Of a stretch of DNA of 64,000 nucleotides, positions 30,902-39,400 are shown one piece after another; position 1 is the stretch's first letter; each line of letters starts with the position of its first letter. Location of the stretch: positions 124,001 through 188,000 of the forward strand of contig CAVWQP010000004.1 of assembly GCA_963757125.1 (NCBI GenBank). The letters run 5' to 3'. This DNA is from CAVVSD01 sp963757125 (GTDB lineage Bacteria > Actinomycetota > Thermoleophilia > Solirubrobacterales > Solirubrobacteraceae). The position numbers and the translations under genes are program-made. The notes below the pieces were generated by a model. The model ran no database searches. It worked only from the letters and a program-made list of their open reading frames with translations, and had not been told where the DNA came from.

Positions 30902-31522
30902 ATGGCACGACGCTCGCTGAAGCCCCACCTGAATCAGATCCGCACCTGGGTGCGCCAGGGGCGCACAGATGCATGGATCGCACACCAGCTCGAGGTCACC
31001 GTCCAGCAGATCGACGCCTTCAAGCGCGAGAACGACCTCGCACCCGCGGAGGAGAACGGCGCGGAGGCAGTCGCCGCTGACTTCGACGACGAGATCGATC
31101 TCCGCGCGGAAGACGACGCGCTGATCGCCGCCGAGCTCGAGGAGGCCGAGGCGCGCCGCGCCGAGGAGGAGGCCGCGAAGGCCGCCGCCGCCGAGGAGGA
31201 GGCCGCCAAGGCCGCCGCCGAGAAGGCCGCCAAGGGCGAGGACGACGACGAGGACGAGGACGAGGACTCCGAGAACGGCGACGCAGCGACGAAGCGTCGC
31301 CGCGGACGCCGCGGCGGTCGCGGACGCGCACGCCGCGCCCCGTCGCCCACGACGTTCGAGGGCACGTTCGACCACGGCGAGGAGGGCTACGGATTGTGGC
31401 TCGACCCCGCGGTGTCGGACAGCCCGATCTACGCGGAGCACTGGGCGGGTCACCGCCCGGTCGAGGTCACGGTCGAGGAGGACCAGATCGTGATCCGCCG
31501 CGCCACCACCGACGACGACTAG
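30902..31522 (+). CDS. Low-complexity charged protein with N- and C-terminal conserved blocks
   Basis: 206 residues in three parts. Residues 1-45 (SLKPHLNQIRTWVRQGRTDA, WIAHQLEVTVQQIDAFKREN) look like a small helix-turn-helix. Residues about 50-140 are a Glu/Ala/Lys coiled coil with an acid run (GEDDDEDEDEDSENG) and then a basic RRRGRRGGRGRARRA patch. Residues about 147-206 form a separate domain with FEGTFDHGEEGYGLWLDPAV. A DNA- or RNA-binding nucleoid-type protein is one possibility. I do not recognise a named family. Confidence 0.75.
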   Translation: MARRSLKPHLNQIRTWVRQGRTDAWIAHQLEVTVQQIDAFKRENDLAPAEENGAEAVAADFDDEIDLRAEDDALIAAELEEAEARRAEEEAAKAAAAEEEAAKAAAEKAAKGEDDDEDEDEDSENGDAATKRRRGRRGGRGRARRAPSPTTFEGTFDHGEEGYGLWLDPAVSDSPIYAEHWAGHRPVEVTVEEDQIVIRRATTDDD

Positions 31523-31527
31523 GGCAA

Positions 31528-31851
31528 CTAGGCGTCGATCCGCCGACCTCCGGCGAAGTCCCGCGCGCCGCGCACGTAGCGGCCGAACGCTGCGTCCACG
31601 ACGACGCGCGGGTCCCACGCCCAGGGCGAGTCCGGCGCCACCTGCGTCGCGATGGCGGTCGCCCAGTCGGTGCCCCGCTCGTAGAGGTCGGCGACCTCCT
31701 CGCTCGTGTACGGGCCGCCGAGGCGCCGCCGCAGCTCCGCAGCGATGCGAGCCACCACACGTTCGAGGACGTGCTGGTCCGCCGGGTCCGCCTCGCGGAG
31801 CCGCCGCTCGCCCTCTCTCCACTGCGCGTAGTCCAGGTCGAAGTCCGCCAC
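31528..31851 (-). CDS. Hypothetical protein, acidic helical
   Basis: 107 residues from GTG 31851. A TTG at 31893 would lengthen it but overlaps the upstream RidA gene, so the GTG with GAGG just upstream is preferred. It has DFDLDYAQWREGERRLREAD, VARIAAELRRRLGGPYTSEE and VADLYERGTDWATAIATQV, with a C-terminal D-P-R-V-V-V-D-A-A-F-G-R-Y. No family is recognised. Confidence 0.7.
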   Translation of the reverse strand: MADFDLDYAQWREGERRLREADPADQHVLERVVARIAAELRRRLGGPYTSEEVADLYERGTDWATAIATQVAPDSPWAWDPRVVVDAAFGRYVRGARDFAGGRRIDA

Positions 31852-31873
31852 GGACCTCGACGCTAGCGGCCCC

Positions 31874-32230
31874 TCAGAGGGCGGCGGTGACAACCAGCTC
31901 GACGAGGATGTTCGGCGCCGCCAGCGGCGCCTGGAACGTGGCGCGCGCGGGCAGGGCGTCGGGGTCGACCCACGCGTCCCACTCCTCGTTCAGGACGCCG
32001 AAGTCGGCGATGTCCTTCAGCAGGACGGTGACCGACAGCATCTTCGTGCGATCCGAGCCCGCGCCCTCCAGGAGCTCGTCGATGCGCGCGAAGACCATGC
32101 GGATCTGGTCGCGCACGGGCTTGTCGAAGCCGTCCGCCCCCGCGACCTGGCCGGCGAGGTACACGACGTCGCCGTGGACGACGACCTGGCTGAACTTGTA
32201 CGGGCCGCCACCTGTGCGCTGAATAGTCAC
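31874..32230 (-). CDS. RidA/YjgF family protein
   Basis: 118 residues from GTG 32230, preceded by a TAGGGT box and no ribosome site. It has the RidA features YKFSQVVVHGDVVYLAGQV near the start, RTKMLSVTVLLKDIADFGVL, and ARATFQAPLAAPNILVELVV with the conserved pattern around the catalytic Arg (here A-R-A-T-F). Canonical members deaminate reactive enamine/imine intermediates from PLP enzymes. It may protect amino-acid metabolism. It lacks the P-x-x-x-x-G-P first motif, so membership of an outlying subgroup is possible. Confidence 0.85.
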   Translation of the reverse strand: MTIQRTGGGPYKFSQVVVHGDVVYLAGQVAGADGFDKPVRDQIRMVFARIDELLEGAGSDRTKMLSVTVLLKDIADFGVLNEEWDAWVDPDALPARATFQAPLAAPNILVELVVTAAL

Positions 32231-32237
32231 GCCGCGA

Positions 32238-32243
32238 ACCCTA
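32238..32243 (-). promoter_or_regulatory. -10 box (TAGGGT), leaderless
   Basis: Minus-strand TAGGGT, seven bases from GTG 32230. Confidence 0.45.
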
Positions 32244-32251
32244 CGCGACCA

Positions 32252-32301
32252 CGAGAACGAAGTTCTCGCAAGCGAATCCGGAGCTCTGCCGACGGATTCG
32301 C
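32252..32301 (-). terminator. Tandem hairpins after ftsB
   Basis: GCGAATCCG (32272-32280) with CGGATTCGC (32293-32301), then CGAGAAC-GAA-GTTCTCG (32252-32268). The first begins three bases beyond the ftsB stop at 32305. Confidence 0.55.
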
Positions 32302-32304
32302 CCG

Positions 32305-32601
32305 TCATCGGGTCGGGAGTCCTCTCACCACGAAGGGTCGTTCGTCGGGCTTGACCATCCCCATCCGGCGCGCCTCGCGCTCGAGCGCCTGTGGGGTCTT
32401 CAGCGCGGCGCGACGAGCGCGCAGCTCGGCGTTCTCGTGCTGGAGCCGCTCGACCTGCGCCTGCTTGGCCTTCGAGTCCTGCCAGGTCGACCACCAGCTG
32501 CGGACCGGCCCGACGTAGAGGTAGACGAGCAGCAGCAGGACCAGGAGGAGCGCGACGCGCCCCACGCGGTCCCACCGGATGCGGGTTCCGATATCGGCCA
32601 T
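32305..32601 (-). CDS. ftsB: FtsB/DivIC septum formation initiator
   Basis: 98 residues from ATG 32601. A short cytoplasmic N-terminus is followed by one membrane helix (VALLLVLLLLVYLYV, about 16-31) and a periplasmic coiled coil (SKAKQAQVERLQHENAELRA), ending with LEREARRMGMVKPDERPFVV. This is the classic FtsB/DivIC layout of the FtsQBL divisome subcomplex. It follows eno, as in other Actinobacteria. Its start codon is inside the foot of a 12-bp hairpin (32599-32627). Confidence 0.9.
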   Translation of the reverse strand: MADIGTRIRWDRVGRVALLLVLLLLVYLYVGPVRSWWSTWQDSKAKQAQVERLQHENAELRARRAALKTPQALEREARRMGMVKPDERPFVVRGLPTR

Positions 32602-32627
32602 CACGGCGGCACTTCGCCGCCGTGATG
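32599..32627 (-). terminator. 12-bp hairpin between eno and ftsB, overlapping the ftsB start
   Basis: CATCACGGCGGC-ACTTC-GCCGCCGTGATG is perfect and begins 12 bases after the eno stop (32639). It ends on the ATG of ftsB (32599-32601), so it can attenuate transcription and mask initiation of ftsB. Confidence 0.6.
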
Positions 32628-32638
32628 CCGGGACCTGC

Positions 32639-33916
32639 CTATGAACGGAAGACGCTACGTCCCGGGTAGGTCGCGTCGCCGCCGAGCTGCTCCTCGATGC
32701 GCAGGAGCTGGTTGTACTTCGCGACGCGATCGGAGCGCGACGGCGCGCCGGTCTTGATCTGTCCGCAGCCGGTCGCGACCGCGAGGTCGGCGATCGTCAC
32801 GTCCTCCGTCTCCCCCGACCGGTGCGACATGACGGCGGTGTAGCCGGCGTCGCGGGCCGTGCGGATCGCGTCGAGCGTCTCGGTGAGCGTGCCGATCTGG
32901 TTGACCTTCACGAGGATCGAGTTGCCGACGCCGAGCTCGATCCCGCGGCGCAGGCGCTCGGTGTTCGTGACGAAGAGGTCGTCGCCCACGAGCTGGACGG
33001 TCCCGCCGATGCGCTCCGTGAGCATCCGCCAGCCGTCCCAGTCCTCCTCGTCCATGCCGTCCTCGATCGAGAGGATCGGATAGCGGCTGCTCAGGTCGGC
33101 CCAGTAGCCGGCCAGCTCCTCCGCCGACAGCGTGCGGCCCTCGTGCTCGAGCACGTAGCCCGTGCCCTCCTGGTAGAGCTCGCTGACGGCCGGGTCCATT
33201 GCGATCGCGACGTCCTCGCCCGGCGTGTAGCCCGCCGCCTCGATGCCCCGCACGAGGAACTGCAGCGCCTCCTCGTTGGACCCCAGGTCGGGCGCGAAGC
33301 CGCCTTCGTCGCCGCCCGCGGTGCCCAGGCCCGCGTCGTGCAGCGTCTTCTTCAGTGCGTGGAACGTCTCGGCGCCGATGCGCAGCCCCTCCGAGAAGGA
33401 CGGCGCGCCGACCGGGACGATCATGAACTCCTGGAAGTCGACCTTGTTGTCCGCGTGGGCGCCGCCGTTGAGCACGTTCATCATCGGGACCGGCAGGACG
33501 TGCGCCGCCTCGCCGCCGAGGTAGCGCCACAGCGGCTGGCCCTCTTCCGCGGCAGCCGCGTGCGCAGCCGCCAGGGACACGCCGAGGATGGCGTTCGCGC
33601 CGAGGCGGGACTTGTTCGGCGTCCCGTCGAGCTCGATGAGCGTGCGGTCCAGCTCGGCCTGGTCGTCGGCGTCGATGCCGTGGACCGCGGCGGCGATCTC
33701 GCCGTTGACGTTCGCGACGGCCTGGGTCACGCCCTTCCCGGCCCATGCCGAGCCGCCGTCGCGCAGCTCGGTCGCCTCGAACTCGCCCGTGGAGGCGCCT
33801 GACGGCACCGCTGCGCGACCGCGGGCGCCCGAGCGCAGCGAGACCTCGGCCTCGACCGTCGGGTTGCCTCGCGAGTCGAGGATCTGGCGGGCGTGGACGC
33901 GTTCGATCTGACCCAA
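32639..33916 (-). CDS. eno: Enolase (phosphopyruvate hydratase)
   Basis: 425 residues, the usual length. The start is TTG 33916, with AGGAG eight bases upstream that overlaps the mazG stop. Family landmarks: ARQILDSRGNPTVEAEVSL, SGASTGEFEATELRDG, the Mg ligands in AMDPAVSELY, LSIEDGMDEEDWDG and LVGDDLFVTN, the catalytic Lys in ILVKVNQIGTLTET, and SHRSGETEDVTIADLAVA near the end. It converts 2-phosphoglycerate to phosphoenolpyruvate. Genes upstream are mazG and the SurA-like lipoprotein; ftsB follows. Confidence 0.97.
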   Translation of the reverse strand: MGQIERVHARQILDSRGNPTVEAEVSLRSGARGRAAVPSGASTGEFEATELRDGGSAWAGKGVTQAVANVNGEIAAAVHGIDADDQAELDRTLIELDGTPNKSRLGANAILGVSLAAAHAAAAEEGQPLWRYLGGEAAHVLPVPMMNVLNGGAHADNKVDFQEFMIVPVGAPSFSEGLRIGAETFHALKKTLHDAGLGTAGGDEGGFAPDLGSNEEALQFLVRGIEAAGYTPGEDVAIAMDPAVSELYQEGTGYVLEHEGRTLSAEELAGYWADLSSRYPILSIEDGMDEEDWDGWRMLTERIGGTVQLVGDDLFVTNTERLRRGIELGVGNSILVKVNQIGTLTETLDAIRTARDAGYTAVMSHRSGETEDVTIADLAVATGCGQIKTGAPSRSDRVAKYNQLLRIEEQLGGDATYPGRSVFRS

Positions 33917-33926
33917 GGGTTCGCTC

Positions 33927-34703
33927 CTAGTCCGTTGTCGTCTCCAGGCGAGCCTGGGCGTAGTAGGTGATCTGGCCGTCGAGATCCAGGTCGGTCCACG
34001 TCTGGCCGTCCTGCGCTGCGAGCTGCTCGGCCCGCTCGACGGCGTCGCGGAAGCGGCCGCTGGAGGAGCGCAGCGCGAGCTCGGGATCGACCTGGAGCTT
34101 GCGCGCGACGTTCACGGCCGCGAAGAGCAGGTCCCCGGCCGCGCGGAACGCGGCGTCGCGGTCGTCGCCGGCGGCCTCCAGCTCGTCGATGCCGGCCCGC
34201 ACGGCGTCGTAGGGGACCTCTGGGAGGTCGAACCCGCGCGAGGCGGCCCGGCGCTGGACCTTGCGGGCGTGCAGCGGCGCGGGGAGGTTCTCGGGGACCT
34301 CGCCGAAGATCCCGGCCTCGCGGCCGGGCTCCGTGCGCTTGATGGCGTCCCAGTTGCGCAGGACGGTCCCGGCGTCGTCCGCGGCGACCTCGCCGAAGAC
34401 GTGCGGGTGGCGGCGCACGAGCTTCTGGCGCACGTGCTCGGCGACCTGCGCGAGGTCGCCGGCGTCGCGCTCCTCCATGAGGAGCGACAGGAAGTGGACC
34501 TGGAAGAGGACGTCGCCGAGCTCGTCGAGCAGCTTGGCGTCGTCGCCCTGGATGGCCGCGTCGGCGAGCTCGTAGGCCTCCTCGACGGTGTGCGGGACGA
34601 TCGTGCGCTCGTCCTGCTCGCGGTCCCAGGGGCACTCCACGCGCAGTCGGCGCGTGAGCTCGTCGAGGCGCCCGAGGGCGTCGGTGATGTCGGGCCGGCT
34701 CAC
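33927..34703 (-). CDS. mazG: MazG nucleoside triphosphate pyrophosphohydrolase
   Basis: 258 residues from GTG 34703 (leaderless; TAACCT nine bases before). The first MazG motif is ECPWDREQDERTIVPHTVEE then AYELADAAIQ and LLDELGDVLFQVHFLSLL, containing the Mg-binding E-E...E-x-x-D set. A second half-domain with LFAAVNVARKLQVDPELALR completes the two-domain form. It removes pyrophosphate from aberrant or excess NTPs in the cytosol. Conserved neighbour of mfd and eno in Actinobacteria. Confidence 0.95.
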   Translation of the reverse strand: MSRPDITDALGRLDELTRRLRVECPWDREQDERTIVPHTVEEAYELADAAIQGDDAKLLDELGDVLFQVHFLSLLMEERDAGDLAQVAEHVRQKLVRRHPHVFGEVAADDAGTVLRNWDAIKRTEPGREAGIFGEVPENLPAPLHARKVQRRAASRGFDLPEVPYDAVRAGIDELEAAGDDRDAAFRAAGDLLFAAVNVARKLQVDPELALRSSSGRFRDAVERAEQLAAQDGQTWTDLDLDGQITYYAQARLETTTD

Positions 34704-34712
34704 GAGATCGGC

Positions 34713-34718
34713 AGGTTA
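34713..34718 (-). promoter_or_regulatory. -10 box (TAACCT) of mazG, leaderless
   Basis: Minus-strand TAACCT, nine bases before GTG 34703. Confidence 0.5.
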
Positions 34719-34752
34719 GTGCCGCCTCCCGTGAACCGGCCTGACCCGGCTT

Positions 34753-35910
34753 CTACTGCTGGGGCGTCGTGGCCGCGGCCGTCGCGGCGGTCGTCGTCGC
34801 CTTCGGGCCGTTCTTGCAGCCCTGGATGGTGTAGCCCTTGCGGCAGTCCGTCACCTTCGTCCACTTCTTGCGGTACGTCTCGCTGAAGTCCGAGACCGCC
34901 TTCTGCTGGGACTGCTGGGTGAGGACCTGCTTGATCGTCGGGGTGGCCTGCGCCAGCGTCTGCTGGTTGCCCTTCGTGATCTTGTCGATGTCGACCACGT
35001 AGTAGCCGAACTGCGTCTTGATCGGGCCGAGCAGCTCGCCCTTCTTGCCCGCGAAGACCGCGTCGTCGAAGGCCGGCTCCTGGTTGCCCTTCGTGACGGT
35101 CAGCTTGCCGCCCTGGCCCTTGGAGGCCTCGTCCGTCGAGTACTTCTTCGCGACCGAGGACCAGCTGTCGCCGTCCTGGATGGCCTGCTTCGCCTTCTCG
35201 GCGGTGGCCTTGTCCTTGGTCAGGACGATGTGGAGGTCACGCGTCTCCGCCGAGCCGAACTGGGACTTGTTCTTCTCGTAGTAGTCGGAGATCTGCTTGG
35301 CCGTCGGAGCAGCCTCGCCCTTGGAGACCTTGGCGACGAGCTTCTCCTGCAGCTGCTGGAGGCGGGTCTGGAAGCGGAGGTCGGCCATCGTGAAGCCCGC
35401 GTCCTTCAGGGCCTTGTCGAAGTCGGCCTGCTTCGGGTACTGCTGCTTGCGCTGCGTGTCGATCGACTTCGTGACCTCGGCGGGCGTGACCTTGATCTTC
35501 TGGTCGGTGGCCTCGCCCTCGAGCCACTCGGAGGCGACCAGCAGCCCGAGGGCCTGGTCGCGCAGCGAGGTGTACTCGGTCGCGCACTGCTTCTTCAGCT
35601 GTGCGTCGGAGGGGCGGGCCTTGCTCTTCGTCTTCGCTGCAGCGTCGCGCTTGGCCTTCACGCAGGCGGTGTAGTCGGGCGGATCCGGGACAGTGGAAGT
35701 AGAGGAGCTGCTTCCGCTCTGCGTTGCCTGGCTCGCTGAGCTCTTGGCGAAGACCGTCATCCAGTGATCGAAGTCGCTGCGGGTGATGGCCGTGCCGTCG
35801 ACAGTGGCGACCGCGTTGCCGGGGACGTCGTCCCCTCCACACCCCACAGCCGCCGCAGCGACCACGAAAAAGGCGCACAGGGCGCCGATGCTGCGTCGGG
35901 TTGGCTTCAT
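34753..35910 (-). CDS. SurA/PrsA-like lipoprotein with parvulin-type PPIase domain
   Basis: 385 residues. The lipobox AAAAVGCGG marks a lipoprotein. SurA N-like helices (about 35-215) include AVATVDGTAITRSDFDHW and KVTPAEVTKSIDTQRKQQY. The parvulin domain (about 225-320) has ETRDLHIVLTKDKATAEKAK, WSSVAKKYSTDEASKGQGG and PIKTQFGYYVVDIDKI. It would fold secreted proteins at the outer face of the membrane. The position between mfd and mazG matches LpqU-type or PrsA-like genes in this neighbourhood. It is leaderless, with a TAGCAT box at 35920-35925. Confidence 0.9.
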   Translation of the reverse strand: MKPTRRSIGALCAFFVVAAAAVGCGGDDVPGNAVATVDGTAITRSDFDHWMTVFAKSSASQATQSGSSSSTSTVPDPPDYTACVKAKRDAAAKTKSKARPSDAQLKKQCATEYTSLRDQALGLLVASEWLEGEATDQKIKVTPAEVTKSIDTQRKQQYPKQADFDKALKDAGFTMADLRFQTRLQQLQEKLVAKVSKGEAAPTAKQISDYYEKNKSQFGSAETRDLHIVLTKDKATAEKAKQAIQDGDSWSSVAKKYSTDEASKGQGGKLTVTKGNQEPAFDDAVFAGKKGELLGPIKTQFGYYVVDIDKITKGNQQTLAQATPTIKQVLTQQSQQKAVSDFSETYRKKWTKVTDCRKGYTIQGCKNGPKATTTAATAAATTPQQ

Positions 35911-35919
35911 GAGGACCGG

Positions 35920-35925
35920 ATGCTA
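35920..35925 (-). promoter_or_regulatory. -10 box (TAGCAT) of SurA/PrsA-like gene
   Basis: Minus-strand TAGCAT, nine bases before ATG 35910; no ribosome site. Confidence 0.45.
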
Positions 35926-36026
35926 GCGGCCGTCATCGTGGCTTCGTGGCAGTCGACCGCCCGTGCTTACACGGATGTGACGGGCCGGTCCGCACGATGT
36001 CCGTGTTCCCGACAGACAGGAGCGAC

Positions 36027-36392
36027 ATGGACGAAGAGAACACCACCTCACGCCCGGACAGCTCGCGTCGCCGGCTGAAGATCGCCGGCATCGCAACCGT
36101 TGCGCTGCTCGCCGTGCCGGGGGGCGCGGTGATCTCCAACGCGTTCGCGGCAGATGGCGGGAGCGCGTCCACGACGCCGGCGCAGCCGACGCAGAGCCAG
36201 CAGCCGGCCCAGTCCCAGGACTCCGCACCGCAGCCGCGGGGCGAGGGCGACGGGCAGGGCCCGCGTGGCGACCACGGCGACTGCCCCGGCATGGGCGGCG
36301 AAGGGCAGGGCGGCAGCCCAGGCAGCGGCGGGAGCGGGAGCGGCGAGTCCGGTACGACCGGCACCGCCGACACCGGCTACACGCTGCAGTAG
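36027..36392 (+). CDS. Secreted Gly/Ser/Gln-rich protein, hypothetical
   Basis: 121 residues from ATG 36027, with AGGAG six bases upstream. It has a basic start (SSRRRLKIAG), a hydrophobic signal (IATVALLAVPGGAVISNAFA), then a low-complexity tail of Q/P, D/G and Gly-Ser repeats (GGSPGSGGSGSGESGTTG). There is no catalytic domain, so it is likely a wall-associated or intrinsically disordered exported protein. It converges on mfd across an 8-bp terminator. Confidence 0.7.
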   Translation: MDEENTTSRPDSSRRRLKIAGIATVALLAVPGGAVISNAFAADGGSASTTPAQPTQSQQPAQSQDSAPQPRGEGDGQGPRGDHGDCPGMGGEGQGGSPGSGGSGSGESGTTGTADTGYTLQ

Positions 36393-36407
36393 GCCGCTCC
36401 GTTCCGG

Positions 36408-36430
36408 CGACCCCGTGCCCGGCGGGGTCG
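36408..36430. terminator. Bidirectional hairpin between 36392 and mfd
   Basis: CGACCCCG (36408-36415) pairs with CGGGGTCG (36423-36430), loop of seven, between convergent genes ending at 36392 (+) and 36441 (-). Confidence 0.6.
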
Positions 36431-36440
36431 TCGGTCCGCC

Positions 36441-39400
36441 CTAGGCCGCGACGGCCTCCGCGTCCACACCCGACACGACGGCGAGCAGCTCGTCGGCCGC
36501 CTGGACCACCGCAGGGAAGCGCTGCGCCGGGTCCTCGGGCACGCGCATCGAGAACTGGCTCCGGCCGGACTCGTACAGCGCGCTGGGCAGCCTGCTGCGC
36601 AGCTCCTTCGCCCTCGTGGAGTCCAGCTCCACGGGCGTCGCCGCCAGCCGGCCGCCGCGGAAGGTCACGACCGTCACGCCGGCCTGGCCGAACTTGATGC
36701 GCGCCTGCTGCAGGCTGATGAGGTTCGAGAGCGGCTCGGGCACCGGGCCGAATCGGTCCTCGAGCTCGTCGCGCAGCACGCCGAGGTCGGCGACGTCGCG
36801 CGCGCCCGCGATGCGGCGGTGCACGTCGATCTTCGCCTGCTCGTACGGGATGTAGTCCGCGGGGACGTAGGCGTCGACGGAGACATCCAGGCGGACGGGC
36901 TCCGGCACCTCCTCGCGGTCCTCGCCCTCGGCGGCGAGCGCCTCCACGGCCTCGTCGAGCATCTGCATGTACAGCTCGAACCCGAGCGCCGCCACGTGGC
37001 CGGATTGCTCGTCGCCCAGCAGGTTGCCCGCGCCGCGCAGCTCGAGGTCGCGCATCGCGACCTTGAAGCCCGCGCCGAGCTCCGTGTAGTCCGAGAGCGC
37101 CGCGAGGCGCTGCCCGGCCTCCTGCGTGAGCGCCGCGGCGCTGGGATACAGCAGGTACGCGTAGGCGCGCTCCCGGCTGCGGCCGACGCGCCCGCGGATC
37201 TGGTAGAGCTGGGCGAGGCCGAACGTGTCGGCGCGGTCGACGATCAGCGTGTTGGCCTGCGGGATGTCGATGCCCGACTCGATGATGCTCGTGCACACGA
37301 GGACGTCGGCGTCGCCGCGCAGGAACGCGAGCATCCGCGCCTCGAGCTCGCCCTCGTCCATCTGCCCGTGCGCGACCTCGAACTTCAGGTCGGGGCACAG
37401 CCCGCGCAGGCGCTCGGCGGTCTCGTCGATCGTCTCGACGCGGTTGTGCAGGAAGAACGCCTGGCCCTTGCGGTCGCCCTCGCGCTTGAGCGCCTGGCGG
37501 ACCAGGTCCTCGTCGTACTCGCCCACGTACGTCTTGACGGGACGGCGGCCCTCCGGCGGCGTCTCGATGACCGAGATGTCGCGGACGCCGGCGAGCGACA
37601 TCTGCAGCGTGCGCGGGATCGGCGTCGCGCTCATCGAGATGACGTCGACCTTGAGCTTGAGCTGGCGCAGCAGCTCCTTCTGCTTGACGCCGAAGCGCTG
37701 CTCCTCGTCCACGATGAGCAGCCCGAGGTCCTTCGCGCGCACGTCGCGGCTCAGCAGCCGGTGCGTGCCGATGAGGATGTCCACCCTGCCCGCGGCGAAC
37801 CCGGCGATCGCCTCCTTCTGCTCCCTGGCGGGGCGGAAGCGGCTGACCTGCTCGATCGTGAACGGGTAGTCCTTGAGGCGCTCGGCGAACGTGCCCGCGT
37901 GCTGCTGGGCGAGGATCGTCGTGGGGACGAGCATGAGGACCTGGCGACCGTCGGCCGCCGCCTTGAACGCCGCGCGCAGCGCGACCTCCGTCTTGCCGTA
38001 GCCGACGTCGCCGCAGACGAGGCGGTCCATCGGCCGGGGCGCCTCCATGTCCTCCTTGACGACGTCGATCGCGTCGCGCTGGTCGGGCGTCTCGGTGTAG
38101 GGGAACGCCTCCTCGAACTCGCGCTGCCAGTCGCCGTCGGGCTCGAAGGCGTGGCCGCTGCGGCGCTTGCGCTCGGCGTAGAGGTTGAGCAGCTCGCCCG
38201 CGAGCTCCTGCGCGGCGCGCCGCGCGCGGGCCTTCAGCGTGTCCCAGCGCGAGCCGCCGAGCTTCGACAGCGTCGGCGCGCTTCCGCCCGCGCCCACGTA
38301 GCGGCTGATCTTCGCCAGCTGCTCGGTGGGCATGAAGACCTTGTCGGTGCCCTGGAACTCGAGCTCCAGGTAGTCGCGCGTGACGCCGGCGACGGTCTTC
38401 GTCTCGAAGCCCGCGAAGCGCGCGACGCCGTGGTCCTCGTGGACGACGAAGTCGCCGGTCCGCAGATCGGTGAACGAGCGCAGCGCGCCACGGCGCGGGC
38501 GGTCCTCGCTGCGCTCCGCGCGGCGGCGGCGGAACAGCCGGTGCTCGGGGATGACCGCGAGCTTCAGCCCGGCGGCGATGAACCCGTCGCGCAGGTTCGC
38601 CTGGGCGAAGCGCAGATCTTCGGGGGTCTCCTCGCCGATCCAGCCGGCCTTCAGGCGGGTGAGGTTGTAGCGGGCGCGGTCGCCCTCGCCGCGCCGCGGC
38701 CAGGCGATCACGGTGCGGTAGCCCGAGCGCAGCAGCTTCTCGAGCTCGGACTCCGCCTCCTTCAGGGAGCGCGACGTCGCCTCCGCGGCCTGGGCGTGGA
38801 GCTGGACGGGCTGGTCGGAGGACAGCGCCGACAGCGCGTACCGGGCGCGCCCGTCGATGCCGGCGCGGACCGCGTCCGGGTGCACGTAGAGATGGCGGGC
38901 GTCGTCGTCGTGGAAGGCGGCGCACACGTCCTGCCAGTGGTCGCGCAGCGCCGGCTCGACCTCCTCCTCGGCGGCGATGAGGACGTCGGCCTCGTCGGCG
39001 AGGTCCAGGAACGCGCGGAAGCGATCGACGGGGAGCAGCTCGGCGATGTCGGGGCGCTCGTCCTCCAGCGCGGCGATCTCGGCGACCTCGCGGTGCTCGG
39101 CGGCGAGCTCGGCCGACGGAGCGATCTCGACCTGGTCGGTCTCCCCCAGCGACCGCTGCGTGAACGTCGAGAACCAGCGCAGCGTCTCGATCTCGATGTC
39201 GAACAGGTCGACGCGGATCGCCCGGTCCTCGGTGGCCGGGTAGACGTCGAGGATGCCGCCGCGCATGGCGAACTGACCGCGGTCCTCGACCTGGTCGACG
39301 CGCTCGTAGCCGGCCGCCACGAGATCGCCCGCGACCTCGTCGAGGTCGATGAGGTCGCCGACGCGCAGCGTCATCGAGCGCGGGCGCAGCTCGGGGTCGG

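Noticed and set aside
31528..31893. Longer version of the 107-residue hypothetical starting at TTG 31893
   Set aside because: It would overlap the RidA gene end by 20 bases and uses TTG; GTG 31851 has a GAGG before it.
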